DNA of 64,000 bases from Annona cherimola (GCA_030490835.1 CM059972.1:50573563-50637562), one strand, 5' to 3'; counted from the stretch's first letter, positions 8,123 through 19,673 are shown. The notes: a model not told the origin generated them from the sequence alone. Made by a program: numbers and translations.

Positions 8123-9739
8123 ATGGCTCCAAAACCCAGACCTCCAAAGCTAGCCGTCTCAAAACCATCCCTCAAACCTATTCCCAGACAATCTACATCT
8201 CAAACCGAAGATGAAGTGTCCAGGAGACAACGCACTTCTTCAAAGCGTGCCCGGGAAGAACCATCTACTTCCACTGGCCGCCGAGTGCGTTTTCAGACAG
8301 AAACACCGTCAACTACAGCTGGTCGTGAGGAACAAGCCCAAACCTCACAAAGCACCCAATCTGGGGCAAGAAGAAGAGGCAATATTGCTGAAAAAGCCCA
8401 AGTACTAAAAATGACGACAACGTACTTCAAAACCGAACTCCAGCACAGTCGGTTCTACAAGCACTTCTACGAACGAAAGGTATTCATCCCTAAGATCATT
8501 GATTTTAAGTTTCTGAAGGATTATGGGTCGGATATAGAAGATCTTTTGGAATTTCAAGGTTGGACCAAGCTATTAAAGGAAGATGAAAGGGTCTATCCAG
8601 ATCTAACCAGAATATTCTATTATCTATGGGATGAGGAATACTACAGCAGCTTCGTAAAAGGAGTTAGCATGTTCTTTGGGAGTAGAGTAACTCCAAGTTT
8701 GGAAGGAGCTATGATCAATATTGGACAGATACTTGAAGTACCACATGAAGATGAGCCGCTTCCTGCAAATATTTCACTTGATCAGATATACAATCAGCTC
8801 ACTCGGAGCAACAAATATCATCCTGGGATCAAGTTTTTACACTACATGGATCTGTCCCCAAGGCTGCGGGTTCTACGCCTGCTAATAGCTCATTGCATCT
8901 ATCCCAAAGGCGGAGGAAGAAATCAGTTGAATCCTCAAGAAGCCGGGATTCTATGGAAGATCATGAACAGGGTCAAAGTAAGTCTTACTCGTTTGTTCAT
9001 AGAAGCTCTCTGCTGCAGAAAGGACAATATACGAGGTGTTTTACCATACGGCACCTGAATCACAAAGATATTCGAGCATTTCGAGGTGGATATTGAAGGT
9101 GAGCCCTTCGAAGTATTGAAATCCACCAATGCAATCAATAAGGCATTGATCCAGAGAATGAAGATCAATGTAAATGAGCTTAGGGCGGAAGCAGAGGCTC
9201 CTGAAAAAGGACAAGCACATACTGAGGGGGAGCAGCCTCCAGAGGCACCACCTGCTCCACCACAGGACATTCATGAGGAGCCCGCCTCTCCTATGTCGCA
9301 TGGATCCTTCTCTCCATAGGGATCTGCCATTCCAAATCCGGCACCTCAACCTTCATCCCAGGAGACCAGTTTACAGACTATTCGAGATGAGATAGCTGCC
9401 CTACGAGAAGAAATGGGTCAACAAGAGAATAGAATCACAAGTCTCGTCTCCGGGGTCCTCACAGCTATCATGGATATGCATTCCCGACAAGATCGTATCG
9501 ATTGGAAAATGCGTACCATTCGATATCCTCTCGCATCTGGGCGACACCGAAATCAGCCCATACCTGAACTTGATCAATTTGAATCCGGATCAGTTCATCG
9601 AGATCCAACTCCCGCACCTGTCTCTTCATTTTACTCATCAGCTCATGTTCGACCCATCAAACCCATTCAATCATCATATCCCATTTCCAAATTTCAATTC
9701 ACCAAATCCTTGATAATTGGGCCGTTTTTGAAGGATTGA
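8123..9739 (+). pseudogene. Copia A third ORF (ORF3, env-like position), two stops
   Basis: A protein of unknown function placed between pol and the 3' LTR, where Sirevirus elements carry an extra, so-called envelope-like ORF. All three copies start with MAPK. Residues 1-95 are basic, Ser/Thr/Pro/Arg-rich. A conserved globular part follows (YFKTELQHSRFYKHFYERKV, FQGWTKLL, YHPGIKFLHYMDLSPRLRVLRLL, CIYPKGGGRNQLNPQEAGILWK), resembling what databases call a putative plant transposon protein domain; this is from memory. The C-terminus is a coiled coil (IRDEIAALREEMGQQENRI) followed by a Pro-rich tail. The one frame is broken only by TGA at 9056-9058 (TGG in C) and TAG at 9317-9319. I see no signal peptide or membrane segment. 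Confidence 0.8.
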
Positions 9740-9740
9740 C

Positions 9741-9753
9741 AAAAAGGGGGAGA
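9741..9753 (+). other. First polypurine tract of copia A
   Basis: AAAAAGGGGGAGA, starting three bases after the ORF3 stop codon. It is a near-exact match to the tract next to the 3' LTR at 10018-10030. B (15916-15929) and C (49478-49492) carry it at the same place. Confidence 0.8.
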
Positions 9754-10017
9754 TAGGATAGAGTTTGTTGAGTACATAGCATAGGCTTTAGAACATTTTG
9801 GGTTGGGTAGCTTGTATTTAGGTTTTACTTTTGCTTTACATTGTAATCTGTATGAATCATGATAATATGAAACTTGATTTATGTTCTATGAAACTTGTTT
9901 TAGTGTTCTAATATTCGTTATACTTTGTTTGAAAGATATTGTGATGATTTGTTATGGAAACTATATGAATGTGATTTTCTTGAAAGGTACAAACTCAAAT
10001 TAATTTTGTCAATCATC
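9754..10017 (+). other. Non-coding spacer between the two polypurine tracts
   Basis: About 265 bases, A/T-rich, with no reading frame of note. Equivalent spacers of about 365 and 385 bases lie in B and C. It holds no other feature I recognise. Confidence 0.6.
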
Positions 10018-10030
10018 AAAAAGGGGGAGA
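10018..10030 (+). other. Polypurine tract adjoining the copia A 3' LTR
   Basis: AAAAAGGGGGAGA followed by one T and then the LTR start TGTTGG. This is the expected plus-strand primer of reverse transcription. Confidence 0.93.
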
Positions 10031-10031
10031 T

Positions 10032-11677
10032 TGTTGGAAACAATGTTTAAAACAAAACAAAATTGACCAAAGCATGAGTTTTGATGATTAACAAAGTCAA
10101 ATTTGAGTATAAAGTGATTACTAATGATTATGTTGAATGTCTTAAGGAATGAAATCAGCCAAGTCGATTCCCAAGTCGACTTGGACTTCGACTTAGGGTG
10201 AAGTCGATCCCAAAGTCGACTCCACCTTCGACCTCAAATGAAACCTCATGGCCAGAGTTGAAATTGGAAGGAGAGCAGCTGAAGTCGCAGGCCAAGTCGA
10301 CTCCACTTGCGACTTGGAAGCCAAGTCGCATACGAAGTCGACTCCAGCACCGACTTGGAGATGCACAGTTCCTTCCAGAGTTGATTTTGGGACAGAACAT
10401 TCCGAAGTCGCAGTCGAAGTCGACTCCGGTTTGCGACTTAGGCGAAGTCGCAGACGAAGTCGACCCCAAGATCGACTTGAGGTTTTCAAAGTTCAAGACA
10501 CAAGTTCAAGCTCATTTTCAAGATGAAGACTAATACAAAAAGGTGCATACAAGTTTTCAAGCTCTTCAAGATTCACAAGGTTTACAAAATATGAAACCAA
10601 TCCAGAATGAAAATAATTGAAGGAAAGAAACTAAGCAAGCTAGAGGAGAATCAAACAAGGATCAAACTGATTTGACACAAGAACTAGTCAAGTCGCAACC
10701 CAAGTCGACTCCAAGATCGACTTGAGGTCAAGTCGCACCACAAGTCGACTCCGAAATCGACTTGAGGTCAAGTCTGAAACCAAGTCGACCCAGAACTCAG
10801 ACTTGGAAATTGGAGAGCAGCCGAAGTCGCACACGAAGTCGACTCCGGCATGCGACTTGGGCGAAGTCGACTCCACCTGCGACTTGGGAAAGTAACGTTC
10901 GAATTTTCGAACGTTGGAACATTTATTGCGCGCCAACCACTTGTATAACGTTCAAATTCTTCCTTCCTCTATATATAGACACTCAAGCAAACATGGTTAC
11001 ACACAATATAGAGTCTAAAGAGAGAAAAGAAGTGCAAGCAAGAGCTCCTATTTGCTTTTCTCTAAACTTGAGTGATCTATACACTTTCAAAGGAAGAACG
11101 AGCTTCAAGTTGCAAGTAGCTTCAACGATACACAACCGGTTGCTTCTACAGATTCTTCCTCAAGCTGAAACCTGCCTACACAACTCAGTAAAGTGTAGAT
11201 CTTTCTTATTTTCACATTATTCTTTGTTCTTGGTGCTTGGTTTGAGTTTGGTGTAACAAACCAAGACGTTGCAAGTAGAGTTGTGATTGGAGTTTAACTC
11301 ATCATCTACTTGTGTCATTTGTATAAGCCCCCTAGAGCTAGAATCTAGAAGAGAGCATAGGCTCTGATTGTATATGCCCCTTAGAGCTAGAATCTAGAAG
11401 AGAGCGGAGACTCTAAGTGTATTCGCGGAATACATAGTGGAACCCAAGTTACAACGGTGTGTGAGCTTGGAAGAGTGGAGTAGGGAGAGGTTGCCCGAAC
11501 CACTATAAATCTTGCCTACTATTTTTCTTTATTGTTTTCATTATCTCATTGCTCTCTATTTATTTCTATCAAGGGGATTAAACTTTCAAGGGGTTAAGTT
11601 TTAATTTACCAAAGAATTTTATAAGAACCCAATTCACCCCTCCCCTCTTGGGTTTTGCCTTTAACTCGGGACCAACA
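10032..11677 (+). repeat. Copia A 3' LTR
   Basis: 1646 bp, about 99 percent identical to the 5' LTR by eye. Differences include loss of 18 bases in the second palindrome array (near 10866) and a gain of about 50 bases from tandem duplication of the CTAGAGCTAGAATCTAGAAGAGAG module (11322-11404). The TATA box is at 10970-10977. It ends CCAACA at 11677, followed by the CTTAT duplication. Confidence 0.95.
10894..10915. promoter_or_regulatory. 22-base palindrome upstream of the LTR TATA box
   Basis: AACGTTCGAA-TT-TTCGAACGTT, nearly a perfect inverted repeat, about 55 bases before the TATA box. The 5' LTR has one mismatch (near 1752-1773); E (near 34591) and C (near 57477-57503) have degenerate versions. 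The position suggests a protein-binding promoter element; that is inferred. Confidence 0.6.
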
Positions 11678-13029
11678 CTTATGCTTAGTATATCATGAAA
11701 AATTTCATACATTTTGAATTTATCATTATTTACTTGGCTAAATAAATCATTTTCTCTATATACTAAAAATCAACATAAATTCGCTTAAGCATAATCCTTA
11801 ATTCCAAAAATTATGAAATTAATATATCATCATTCCAACATCATATAGATCATAATCATACATCTCAAATCATCATTTATCAAATTTGGAGCATTATTTC
11901 ACATATCATTTGCTATCTTCCTGAATGCTCCATCTTTGCTCCAAAATTTTGATATTTCGGCATAATTCCAATTAAACATTATAACTTTACTTATTTTGTC
12001 ATGATTAGGCATTATCTAAGCATGGGTTTACCTTACTTAACACCCAAAAGAAATTTGGGAAGAAATCACTTACCCGAAGTGAAGATATCCTTCTTTTTCT
12101 CACACTTTCTCTCTCTAACTTTCTCCTCTTCTTTCTCCTCAAGGCTAAAACATGGTGGGGGGTGAAAAATGCTCAAATGGAGCTGGGAAGAAGTTCCTTG
12201 GATGTTCACCCCTGCCCCCTATTTATACTTTTTGATGTTTCATCAAATTGGAATTTACCCCCCTTGCTTGAGGTATTAAATTATAAAATATATTTTTTTC
12301 TAATTTCCAAAAGGTGCATGGAGCCATGTGCAGCCACCCTACAGAATCTCCATCCCCCTATGGCAGCCCTATTTTTCTAGATTTTTTAATTTATTAGAAT
12401 TATTTATTTTAAGCTAATTGAATCCTAGCTGTTGATTTTTGATAAGATTGATTTTGGACCATTGGATTTTGGCCCAAAAGTCAACCCTCCAGCAGCCATT
12501 GCAGTTTTTAATTAATTATTTATCTATTTAATTAATTAAAATTAATCCAAAGTCAAATTCTAATTAATGAAAAAGTAAAGCTACATTTTGATCTTCAAAT
12601 GACGTTTAATCTTGACCCTTGATTCATGATTTTTGATCAATCTTAGACCATTCATCATGTTCATCATCATATTTTGATTATCCATAAAAAATTTCATCTC
12701 AATCCGACGTCCGGATTGCAAGATATGAATTTTTCTTCATTTTCTTCACAAAAATCCATAAAAATCCGAAAATTATTATTTTAATCCAAAAAGCACTTTT
12801 GTCCTTTAGTGGGAAGCTTCCTTTTTTATCTTTTATGATTAAGTTAATCCAAAGTGATTAACTTAATATATTTCTTAATCTCACATTTACTATTCACGTG
12901 CACTATTCATCCGAATTTCATAAATAATTTTTTTAACATCTAGTCCCACATATTTTCATATTTCATTAATATATTACCTAGGGTTTACAACCCTAGAATT
13001 TTATACGTGTCTAAGATTGGGGTTTCACA

Positions 13030-14014
13030 AAGTTATAGGATATATGAAAGAGTGAAAACTAGAGACTCTAGGTAAAATATATGTGGATATTTTGCATTTG
13101 TATCCAAGATAGAATTAAACTCTATTGATCAAGCTCTTAATAATAAAAACTGGATTGTTGCTATGCAAGAAGAGCTTAACGAATTTGAAAGAAACCAAGT
13201 ATGATAACTAGTTCCTACACTTAAAGACTGCATGGTTATTGGTAAAAATAAATTTTTAGGAACAAATTAGATGAAAGTGGACTTGTTGTAAGAAACAAAG
13301 CCAAACTTGTAGCCAATGAGTATTCCTAAGAGGAAGGAATTAACTTTGAAGAATCATATGGCCCCCGTAGCTAAGTTAGAAGTCATATGTATCTTACTAG
13401 CTTTTGTATCTCATATGCAATTCAAATTGTTTCAAATGGATGTTAAAAGTGCATTTTTAAATGAATATCTTAATAAAGAGGTGTATGTTAAACAACTTTT
13501 TGGATTTAAGGAAAAGGACTAATCAAGATTTGTATATGAATTGAACAAAGCCTTGTATGGATTCAAACAAGCTCCTAGAACTTGGTATGAAAGGCTAAGT
13601 AAATTTTGATTGAACATAGATTTCAAAGAGGAAAAGTAGATACTACTTATTCATTAAATAAAAAGAAAAAGATATATTGATTGTTCAAATTTATGTAGAT
13701 GATATTATTTTTGGTGCTACTAATGAACTTTTATGCCAAAAATTTTCCAAACTTATATAGAATGAATTTGAAATGAGCATGATGGGCGAACTCAACTTTT
13801 TTCTTAGATTGCAAATCAAGCAACTAAGTAAAGGAATCTTCATAAATCAGCCAAATACATCAAGGAGATGCTCAAAGAATTTTAAATGCAAAATAGCAAA
13901 GGAGCAAACACTCCAATGAGATCTATAATCAAAATTGACAAAGATAAAAAAAAGTAAACAAATTGATCAAGGATTGTATAGAAGCATGATAGACTCTTTA
14001 TTGTGCTTGACTGT
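13030..14014 (+). pseudogene. pol: Copia D, piece 1: integrase C-terminus and RT, decayed
   Basis: A degraded copy of the same copia pol. It starts at the end of G1 with VIGYIYERVKT (integrase tail), passes a TGA at 13202-13204 at the same codon as in A and C, then RT with FQMDVKSAFLNEYLNKEVYVKQ, LNKALYGFKQAPRTWYERL and YVDDIIFGATNE. Many stops and frameshifts are visible. It is cut at 14014 by the insertion of copia B and continues at 27785. Upstream parts of D lie beyond the left edge. Confidence 0.85.
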
Positions 14015-15549
14015 TGCTGGTCCCGAGTTAATGGCTTAACCCAAGAGGGGAGGGGTGAATTGAATTTTTAAATTCTTTTAAATAATCTTGAATAAAGACC
14101 CTATTATGATCTAGCCCCTTGAAGCAAATAAAACAGAGATTTAAGAGCAGCAAACAAAACACACAAATTATAGTGGTTCGGGACAACCTTCCCTACTCCA
14201 CTCCTCCAAGGTCACACAGTTGTGACTTAGGTTCCACTAAGTATTTCACCAAATACAATAGAGCCTCTGCTCTCTTCTAGATTCACAGCTCTAGGGGGCT
14301 TAAAACAGACTTAGCACAAGTAGGTGATGAGTAACACTCTAATCACGCACTACTTTGCTTACACTTGATCTTAGTTGCTGAAACTAAATCAAGTTCAATA
14401 AATAGGAAAAGGAATAAAGAAAGTTTCTACACATTACTGATGTGTAGAGGCAGATTTAGCGCGGAGAAGAACTTGTGAAGAAGACTGAATGGTTCAGCAA
14501 GTAGCTCTTGACAGGTTGAATGCAAAGTTCTTCTTTTGGTTGTTGTCTTGATCACTTAATGCTCTTAGAAATGGAAATTGTGCCCAATCAATGAAGTTTC
14601 AGCTACCCTCCACGTCTGTCTTGAATGCCTTATATAAATGACGAGGGTATTCGAACGTTTGGAAGTAGGTGGCGCGCATTTAATGCACCAACGTTCAAAA
14701 ATTTTCCGACCATTGCGACCCAAGTCGCAGACTGGGTGCGACTTCGGTTTTCAGCAAGCGCCTCAAGTTCCTCCTCAGGTCGACTTGGTTTTGAACTTGA
14801 CCCAAGTCGCAAGTGAAGTCCACTTCGGGTGCGACTTCACTTTCTGCACTTGCTTGATGAATTTAAAATCTTTGGATGTGACCTTGGTTGCTTGATATTC
14901 TTCATATTAATTGTTCTTCCACTGATTTCTTTTACTTGTAGCTCAGTATGATCATTTTTCTTGAAATCTTTTAACTTCATGTCTTGAAGTTGGAATGCTT
15001 GATTCTTGGATCTCATAGGTTTGTCCAAATGAGTATCCCTTGATTTGTTCATGTAATTCTGCTTGTCTTGGACTTGATTTATCTTCATTTCTGTCCAAGT
15101 CGTATATTCAGGTCGACTTTGGTTCCAACTTCACTCAAGTCGTATGTGGAGTCAACTTGGGTATGCGACTTCACTTTTTGAATTCCCAATTTCAGTGCTG
15201 GCAGTTCTGAGTTCTTGAAGTCGATACTGGAGTCGACTTGGGTCTGCGACTTCACCCAAGTTGCATGCAAAGTCGACTTCGAGTGTGACTTCGGTAGCTC
15301 TTGCTCCTCATTTTCAGCGCTGGCCATAAAATCGCGTTTGAAGTTGATGCTGGAGTCGACTTGGGGATTGACTTAACCTAAGTCGATGCCTGAGTCGACT
15401 TGGGAATCGACTTGACCTGTTAGTCTTCATATTTTTCATGTTTATATCCTTTAATCATTTCACAAAACATGTCAGTAGCCGAAACTTACTCAAATTGAAT
15501 TGTTAATCATCAAAACTTAGATTTTGCTATTTTGCCTTTGATTCCAACA
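14015..15549 (-). repeat. Copia B 3' LTR
   Basis: 1535 bp on the minus strand, ending (plus-strand reading) in GATTCCAACA at 15549 and followed by the polypurine tract complement. Decayed AAGTCGACTT arrays lie at about 14703-14845 and 15095-15415. The TATA box complement is at 14630-14636. The GCGCGC box just upstream of the TATA box is kept. Confidence 0.9.
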
Positions 15550-15563
15550 ATTTCCCCCTTTTT
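15550..15563 (-). other. Polypurine tract adjoining the copia B 3' LTR
   Basis: Plus-strand reading ATTTCCCCCTTTTT, that is AAAAAGGGGGAAAT on the element strand, directly beside the LTR. Confidence 0.9.
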
Positions 15564-15908
15564 GGTGATTGACAAAACCAATTTGAGTTTATACCTTTCA
15601 ATGTCTTTAAAATATATCATTTTATCTTGTTTTGGTAGTTTAGGATAATCATAGGTCATTTGCATTTTGAACTTAATGAAATTAACATACATATTTCATT
15701 TTCAATAATTTCTTATATAAATCACAAGTTAAAACCATTCATTCAAGCATTTCAATTCAGTAACATAAACAAACAGAGCATAAACAAACTTTTCATATAT
15801 GTTCTTGACTCGATTTCTGAGCATAAAAAAACTTTTCATACAACATGCAAAGAGAATTGCAAACCTATATATACAAGCTACCCAACCCATGACTCGACTC
15901 TTATAAAC

Positions 15909-17575
15909 TCAACTATTCTCCCCCTTTTTGTCAAGAGATAAAAAATAGGGATAAAAAATCTGAGATTTGGCAAATAGAAATGCCGATATTGGATATGGAG
16001 CCTGTCGGATGGGTGGAATGGATCGAACGTGAGCCGAGGAGTAAAAAGATGAGACAGGATGAGGTGTTGGCTCTCGGCGCACTGACTCACTATCAAAAGG
16101 ATCCAGATCGGGTATCGGTCTAACCCTGTTGTTTCCCGATGCCAGCCGATACTTGATTGTTCGGAGCTCCCAGTCCATACGATCTTGCCTAGTATGCATA
16201 TCCATGACTGCATTGAGGACCCCGGCGATCTGAGAAGTCAGCCGATCCTCAATCTGCTCCAAATGCTCCCATATCGCGTTTACTGAGTTGTCCCATGACA
16301 GTGGTCTTGGAGCTAAGTTTGGGATCTCTGAGACTCGCGGTGAACATGATCCGTGTGAATGAGGCGATGCGGGCTCGTCGGGGGCATCCTGTGGTGGAGA
16401 AGGAGCGAGTTGAGGCTGTGGTGATGGCGGGGGCTGCTCCCTCTCAGCCTATGCTCCTCCAGCTTCTTCTTGAGCCGGTTTGCCCATCCTTTCCCTTATT
16501 CTTTCCTCTCTAAACTAATCCACATTTATCTTCATACGTTGGAGTAAAGCCTTGTTTATAGCATTTGTCGGCTTTAGTACCTCGAATGGCTCACCATCGA
16601 TGTCTACATGATAGTACTCAATGATCTTGGTGATCCATGTCCCATACGGCAAAACCCCTTATGGGTTGTCCTTCCTGGAGGCTAAGGCTTCAAGGAAAAG
16701 TCTAGGAAGGTTAACCTTGACCCTGTTTGCAACTTTCCATAAAATTTCGACCTCTTGTGGATTCACTTGATTTCTGCCTCCTCCCTTGGGGTATATACAA
16801 TGGGCGATCAACAACCTGAGAACCCTCAACCTAGGGGATAGATCCATATAATGGAGAAACTTGATCCCAAGGTGATATTTATTGCTCCTAGTGAGCTGGT
16901 TGTACATTTGGGTTAGAGTAAGGTCGGCAGGTAGTTGTTCATCATCATATGGGACCTCTAGGATTTGTCCAACCTGCATAATGGCATGATCTTAGCTTGG
17001 GGCCCCCTTGTACCCAAATACATCTCGACACCTTTTACATATGTGTTGAAATATTGTTGATCCCATAGATAATAGAAAATCCTCATCAAATTTGGGTACA
17101 CCCTATCATCAGCCTTTAGCAACCTTGTCCACCCTTGAAAATCCAATAATTCTTCTATCCCGAACTCATAATCACTCAAAAATTTAAAATCTATAATCTT
17201 TGGGACAAAAATATTACGCTCGTAGAAGTTCTTGTAAAATCTACTATGTTGTTGCTCGGTCCTGAAATAGGTTGTCGGCATTTTTAGGACTTGGCCCTTT
17301 TGAGTTGGAGTTCCCCTTCTTCTAGCCCCTATTTCAGAACTGTTGGATGTTTGCGGTTCCTCTTCTCTTGGAGCTGAAGTGGATGGAGTTCCAGCTTGGA
17401 ATCGACCTCGACGACCGGTAGATGTTGACGGTTCTTCCCGGGCTCGCTTGGATGGAGTCTGTTGTCTCCTAGGGATCTCCTCCTCGGTTTGGGATCCGGA
17501 TTGTCTTGGTACCGATCTTAGAAATGGTTTAGAGATGGCTAGTTTGGGTATTCTGGTAGTCGATTTGGGTGCCAT
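15909..17575 (-). pseudogene. Copia B ORF3 (env-like position), broken
   Basis: The third ORF of copy B, starting at the conserved MAPK (ATG complement at 17573-17575). The first part reads to about 16980 with the Ser/Arg-rich N-terminus (AREEPSTSTGRRGRFQ) and YFRTEQQHSRFYKNFYERNI, DFQGWTRLLK. A frameshift there moves the rest to the frame with YHLGIKFLHYMDLSPRLRVL and CIYPKGGGRNQVNPQE. A stop follows KDNP, and further stops lie before the C-terminal EHLEQIEDRLTSQIAGVLNA coiled coil. At a position where C has a stop, B still has TGG. Its function is unknown. Confidence 0.8.
15916..15929 (-). other. Upstream polypurine tract of copia B
   Basis: Plus-strand reading TTCTCCCCCTTTTT, lying at the end of ORF3. 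It matches the duplicate tract in A and C. The spacer between the two tracts (15564-15915) is A/T-rich and holds no gene. Confidence 0.75.
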
Positions 17576-18123
17576 TTGGATTTTTGAAATGGTTTTGCAA
17601 ATGAGAAGTTGAAAGAAAGAGATAGAAAGTCTGAAAATGAGAGAAGAGAGAAGAGACACCAGGAGAGAGATAGAGCTGAGATGAGAGAGATACTGAGAGA
17701 AGTAGAGAGAGATCTGAGAGTCGGAGAGAGAATAAGAGAGAGAGATGAGAGTCGACTAAGAGGGAGAGAGCTCGAGACAGGGAGAGAACGGGAGAGATGA
17801 GAATGGAGAGGGAGAGAGATAATAGGGAGGTGAGGGATTTGAGAAAGAAGAGAGGAACTGAGTCGGCGCAGGAGAGGAATGGAGAAGAAAGAAGAAGAGA
17901 AGGAAGAAAAAGAGAAGGAAGGCGGGAAGCCGGACGGTCGCGCGCTGAAGTCGACTTGCCCTAACCGAAGTCGACTTCGCCCCTGCGGAGTTGACTTCGC
18001 CCCGATCCAAAGTCGACGTTGACTTCCTAGAGTCGACTTCACTGAGGTCGACTTGGGACGACCGGAGTCGAGTTAGCCTATTGACTTGGACTTTCTAAAA
18101 TCATTCCTCCTATCTTATTGTTT
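17576..18123 (-). promoter_or_regulatory. Palindrome array and purine/pyrimidine leader before ORF3 (copia B)
   Basis: From 18090 down to about 17939 lies a cluster of AAGTCGACTT-type palindromes, and from there to the ORF3 ATG a long tract that is GA-rich on the plus strand (CT-rich on the element strand). The order is the same as in A and C. A hydrophobic N-terminal extension that reads through the tract is not shared by the other copies. Confidence 0.5.
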
Positions 18124-19440
18124 CTAATCAAACTCAATCATACCCATATCATTTCTAATTTTGTAAAATGGTTCTTTTGCTAGAGGTTTAGTAAAAATAT
18201 CTGCAATTTGATCTTCTGTTTTCGCATATTCCAAACAGATATCATGATTTTCTACATGTTCTCTGATAAAATGATATCTTAAGTCTATATGCTTGGTCCT
18301 AGAATGCGGTACTGGATTTTTAGTCAAACAAATTGCACTTGTATTATCACATCTAATTGGAATATCTTGATAATCAATACCATATTTAAGTTGTTGTTTC
18401 ATCCACAGTAGTTGGGCACAATAGCTCCTGGCGGCAATATATTCGGCTTCCGCCGTGGATAGAGCATACTAGTTTGTTTCCTTGAAATCAACATGTTTCC
18501 AAGAAATTGACATGTTCCACTAGTACTTTTTCTATCCACTTTGTATCCGGCAAAGTCCGCATCCAAGTAGTCGATTATATCAAAAGTTGACCCCTTTGGA
18601 TACCATAGTCCAAGACTAGTAGTGTTTATCAAATATTTAAAAATTCTTTTTACAGCCATTAAATGTGATTCTTTAGAACATGATTGAAATCTAGGGCGCA
18701 TACAAACACTTAACAGTATATCGGGTCTAGAGGCAGTTAAATATAATAAAGAACCTATCATGCTCCTATATAACTTTAAATCAACAAATTTACCTTTCTC
18801 ATCTTTGTCAATTTTAATGGTTGAGCTCATAGGCGTGCTTGCCCCTTTACTATTTTTCATGCCGAACTTTTTTAACATTTCTTTCACATACTTGGACAGG
18901 TTTATGAAGATCCCTTTACTTAGTTGCTTAATTTGCAGTCCAAGGAAGAAATTCAGCTCCCCCATCATACTCATCTCAAATTCCTTCTGCATAAGCTCAG
19001 AAAATTCTTGATAATGGATTTCATCAGTGGTACCAAAAATAATATCATCTACATAAATTTGAATAATAAAAATATCTTTTTCTTTATACTTAATAAATAG
19101 AGTGGTTTCTACCTTTCCTTTTTGGAAGTCATGATCAATCAAAAATTTGCTCAATCTTTCATACCAAGCCCTTGGAGCTTGTTTTAATCCATATAATGCT
19201 TTCGTTAATTTGTATACAAATTTAGATTGATCTTTCTCCTCAAATCCATGTGGTTGTTCAACATACACCTCTTCATTTATATACCTATTCAAAAATGCAC
19301 TTTTATCATCCATTCGAAACAACTTAAAGTTCATGTGAGATGCAAAAGCTAGCAAAATGCGAATAGTCTCTAATCTAGCAACCGGAGCATAGGATTCCTC
19401 AAAGTCTATTTCTTCTTCTTGTTAGTATCCTTTTGCCACA
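18124..19440 (-). pseudogene. pol: Copia B pol: reverse transcriptase and RNase H
   Basis: The main open stretch (about 18399-19355) covers [59 protein letters not shown], and on to [21 protein letters not shown]. The RT start lies further upstream (to about 19560) in broken frames. Near 18480 a few bases are missing (LISRKQTS instead of [11 protein letters not shown]), shifting the frame, and RNase H resumes at 18402 with [16 protein letters not shown] and [18 protein letters not shown], ending at 18124. The YVDD active site is intact, but the enzyme is broken at the RNase H junction. Confidence 0.88.
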
Positions 19441-19673
19441 AGCCTAGCTTTGTTTCTCACCACAAGTCCACTTTCATCTAATTTGTTCCTAAAGACCCAT
19501 TTTATGCCAATGACAGTACAGTCTTTTGGTCTTGGAACAAGATGCCAAACTTGATTTCTTTCAAATTGATTTAGCTCCTCTTGCATTGCTATGATCCAGT
19601 TTTCATCATCAAGAGCTTAATCAATAGTTGTTGGTTCAATTTTTGACACAAAAGCATATCGTCCACAAATATT

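Larger units (their letters stand above)
879..11677 (+). mobile_element. Copia A: complete Sirevirus-type Ty1/copia element
   Basis: A complete element of 10,799 bp bounded by TGTTGG...CCAACA LTRs and a 5 bp target duplication CTTAT (874-878 and 11678-11682). It has a methionine-initiator primer site, gag, pol in the order protease-integrase-RT-RNase H (the copia order), a third ORF, two polypurine tracts and a 3' LTR. The third ORF, the large Gag with a coiled coil and the AAAAAGGGGGAGA tract place it with Sirevirus elements. The LTRs differ at about 15 positions by eye plus three indels, so insertion is recent. Despite that, pol carries several frameshifts and stops, so this copy is not autonomous. 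Confidence 0.95.
1..13029 (-). mobile_element. G1: gypsy-type long LTR, left end off-window, split by copia A
   Basis: This is one long LTR of family G, cut by the window edge on the left and interrupted by copia element A (879-11677). The parts are 1-878 and 11683-13029. The join is proved by alignment to the solo LTR at 20560-23657: the stretch before A ends ...ACATACCTTAT and the stretch after A resumes CTTATGCTTAGTATATC, as in the uninterrupted copy. It ends in GGTTTCACA at 13029 and abuts copia D. On the minus strand a TATA box (TATAAAT, 12221-12227) lies before a G-rich segment, supporting minus orientation. No protein-coding capacity is seen; short open frames here are chance. Confidence 0.85.

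Noticed and set aside
17576..17659. Hydrophobic N-terminal extension (MSLLSSLIFRLSISFFQLL) before B ORF3 as a signal peptide.
   Set aside because: It is the translation of the CT-rich leader, is not in frame or not conserved in A and C, and all copies share the MAPK start.
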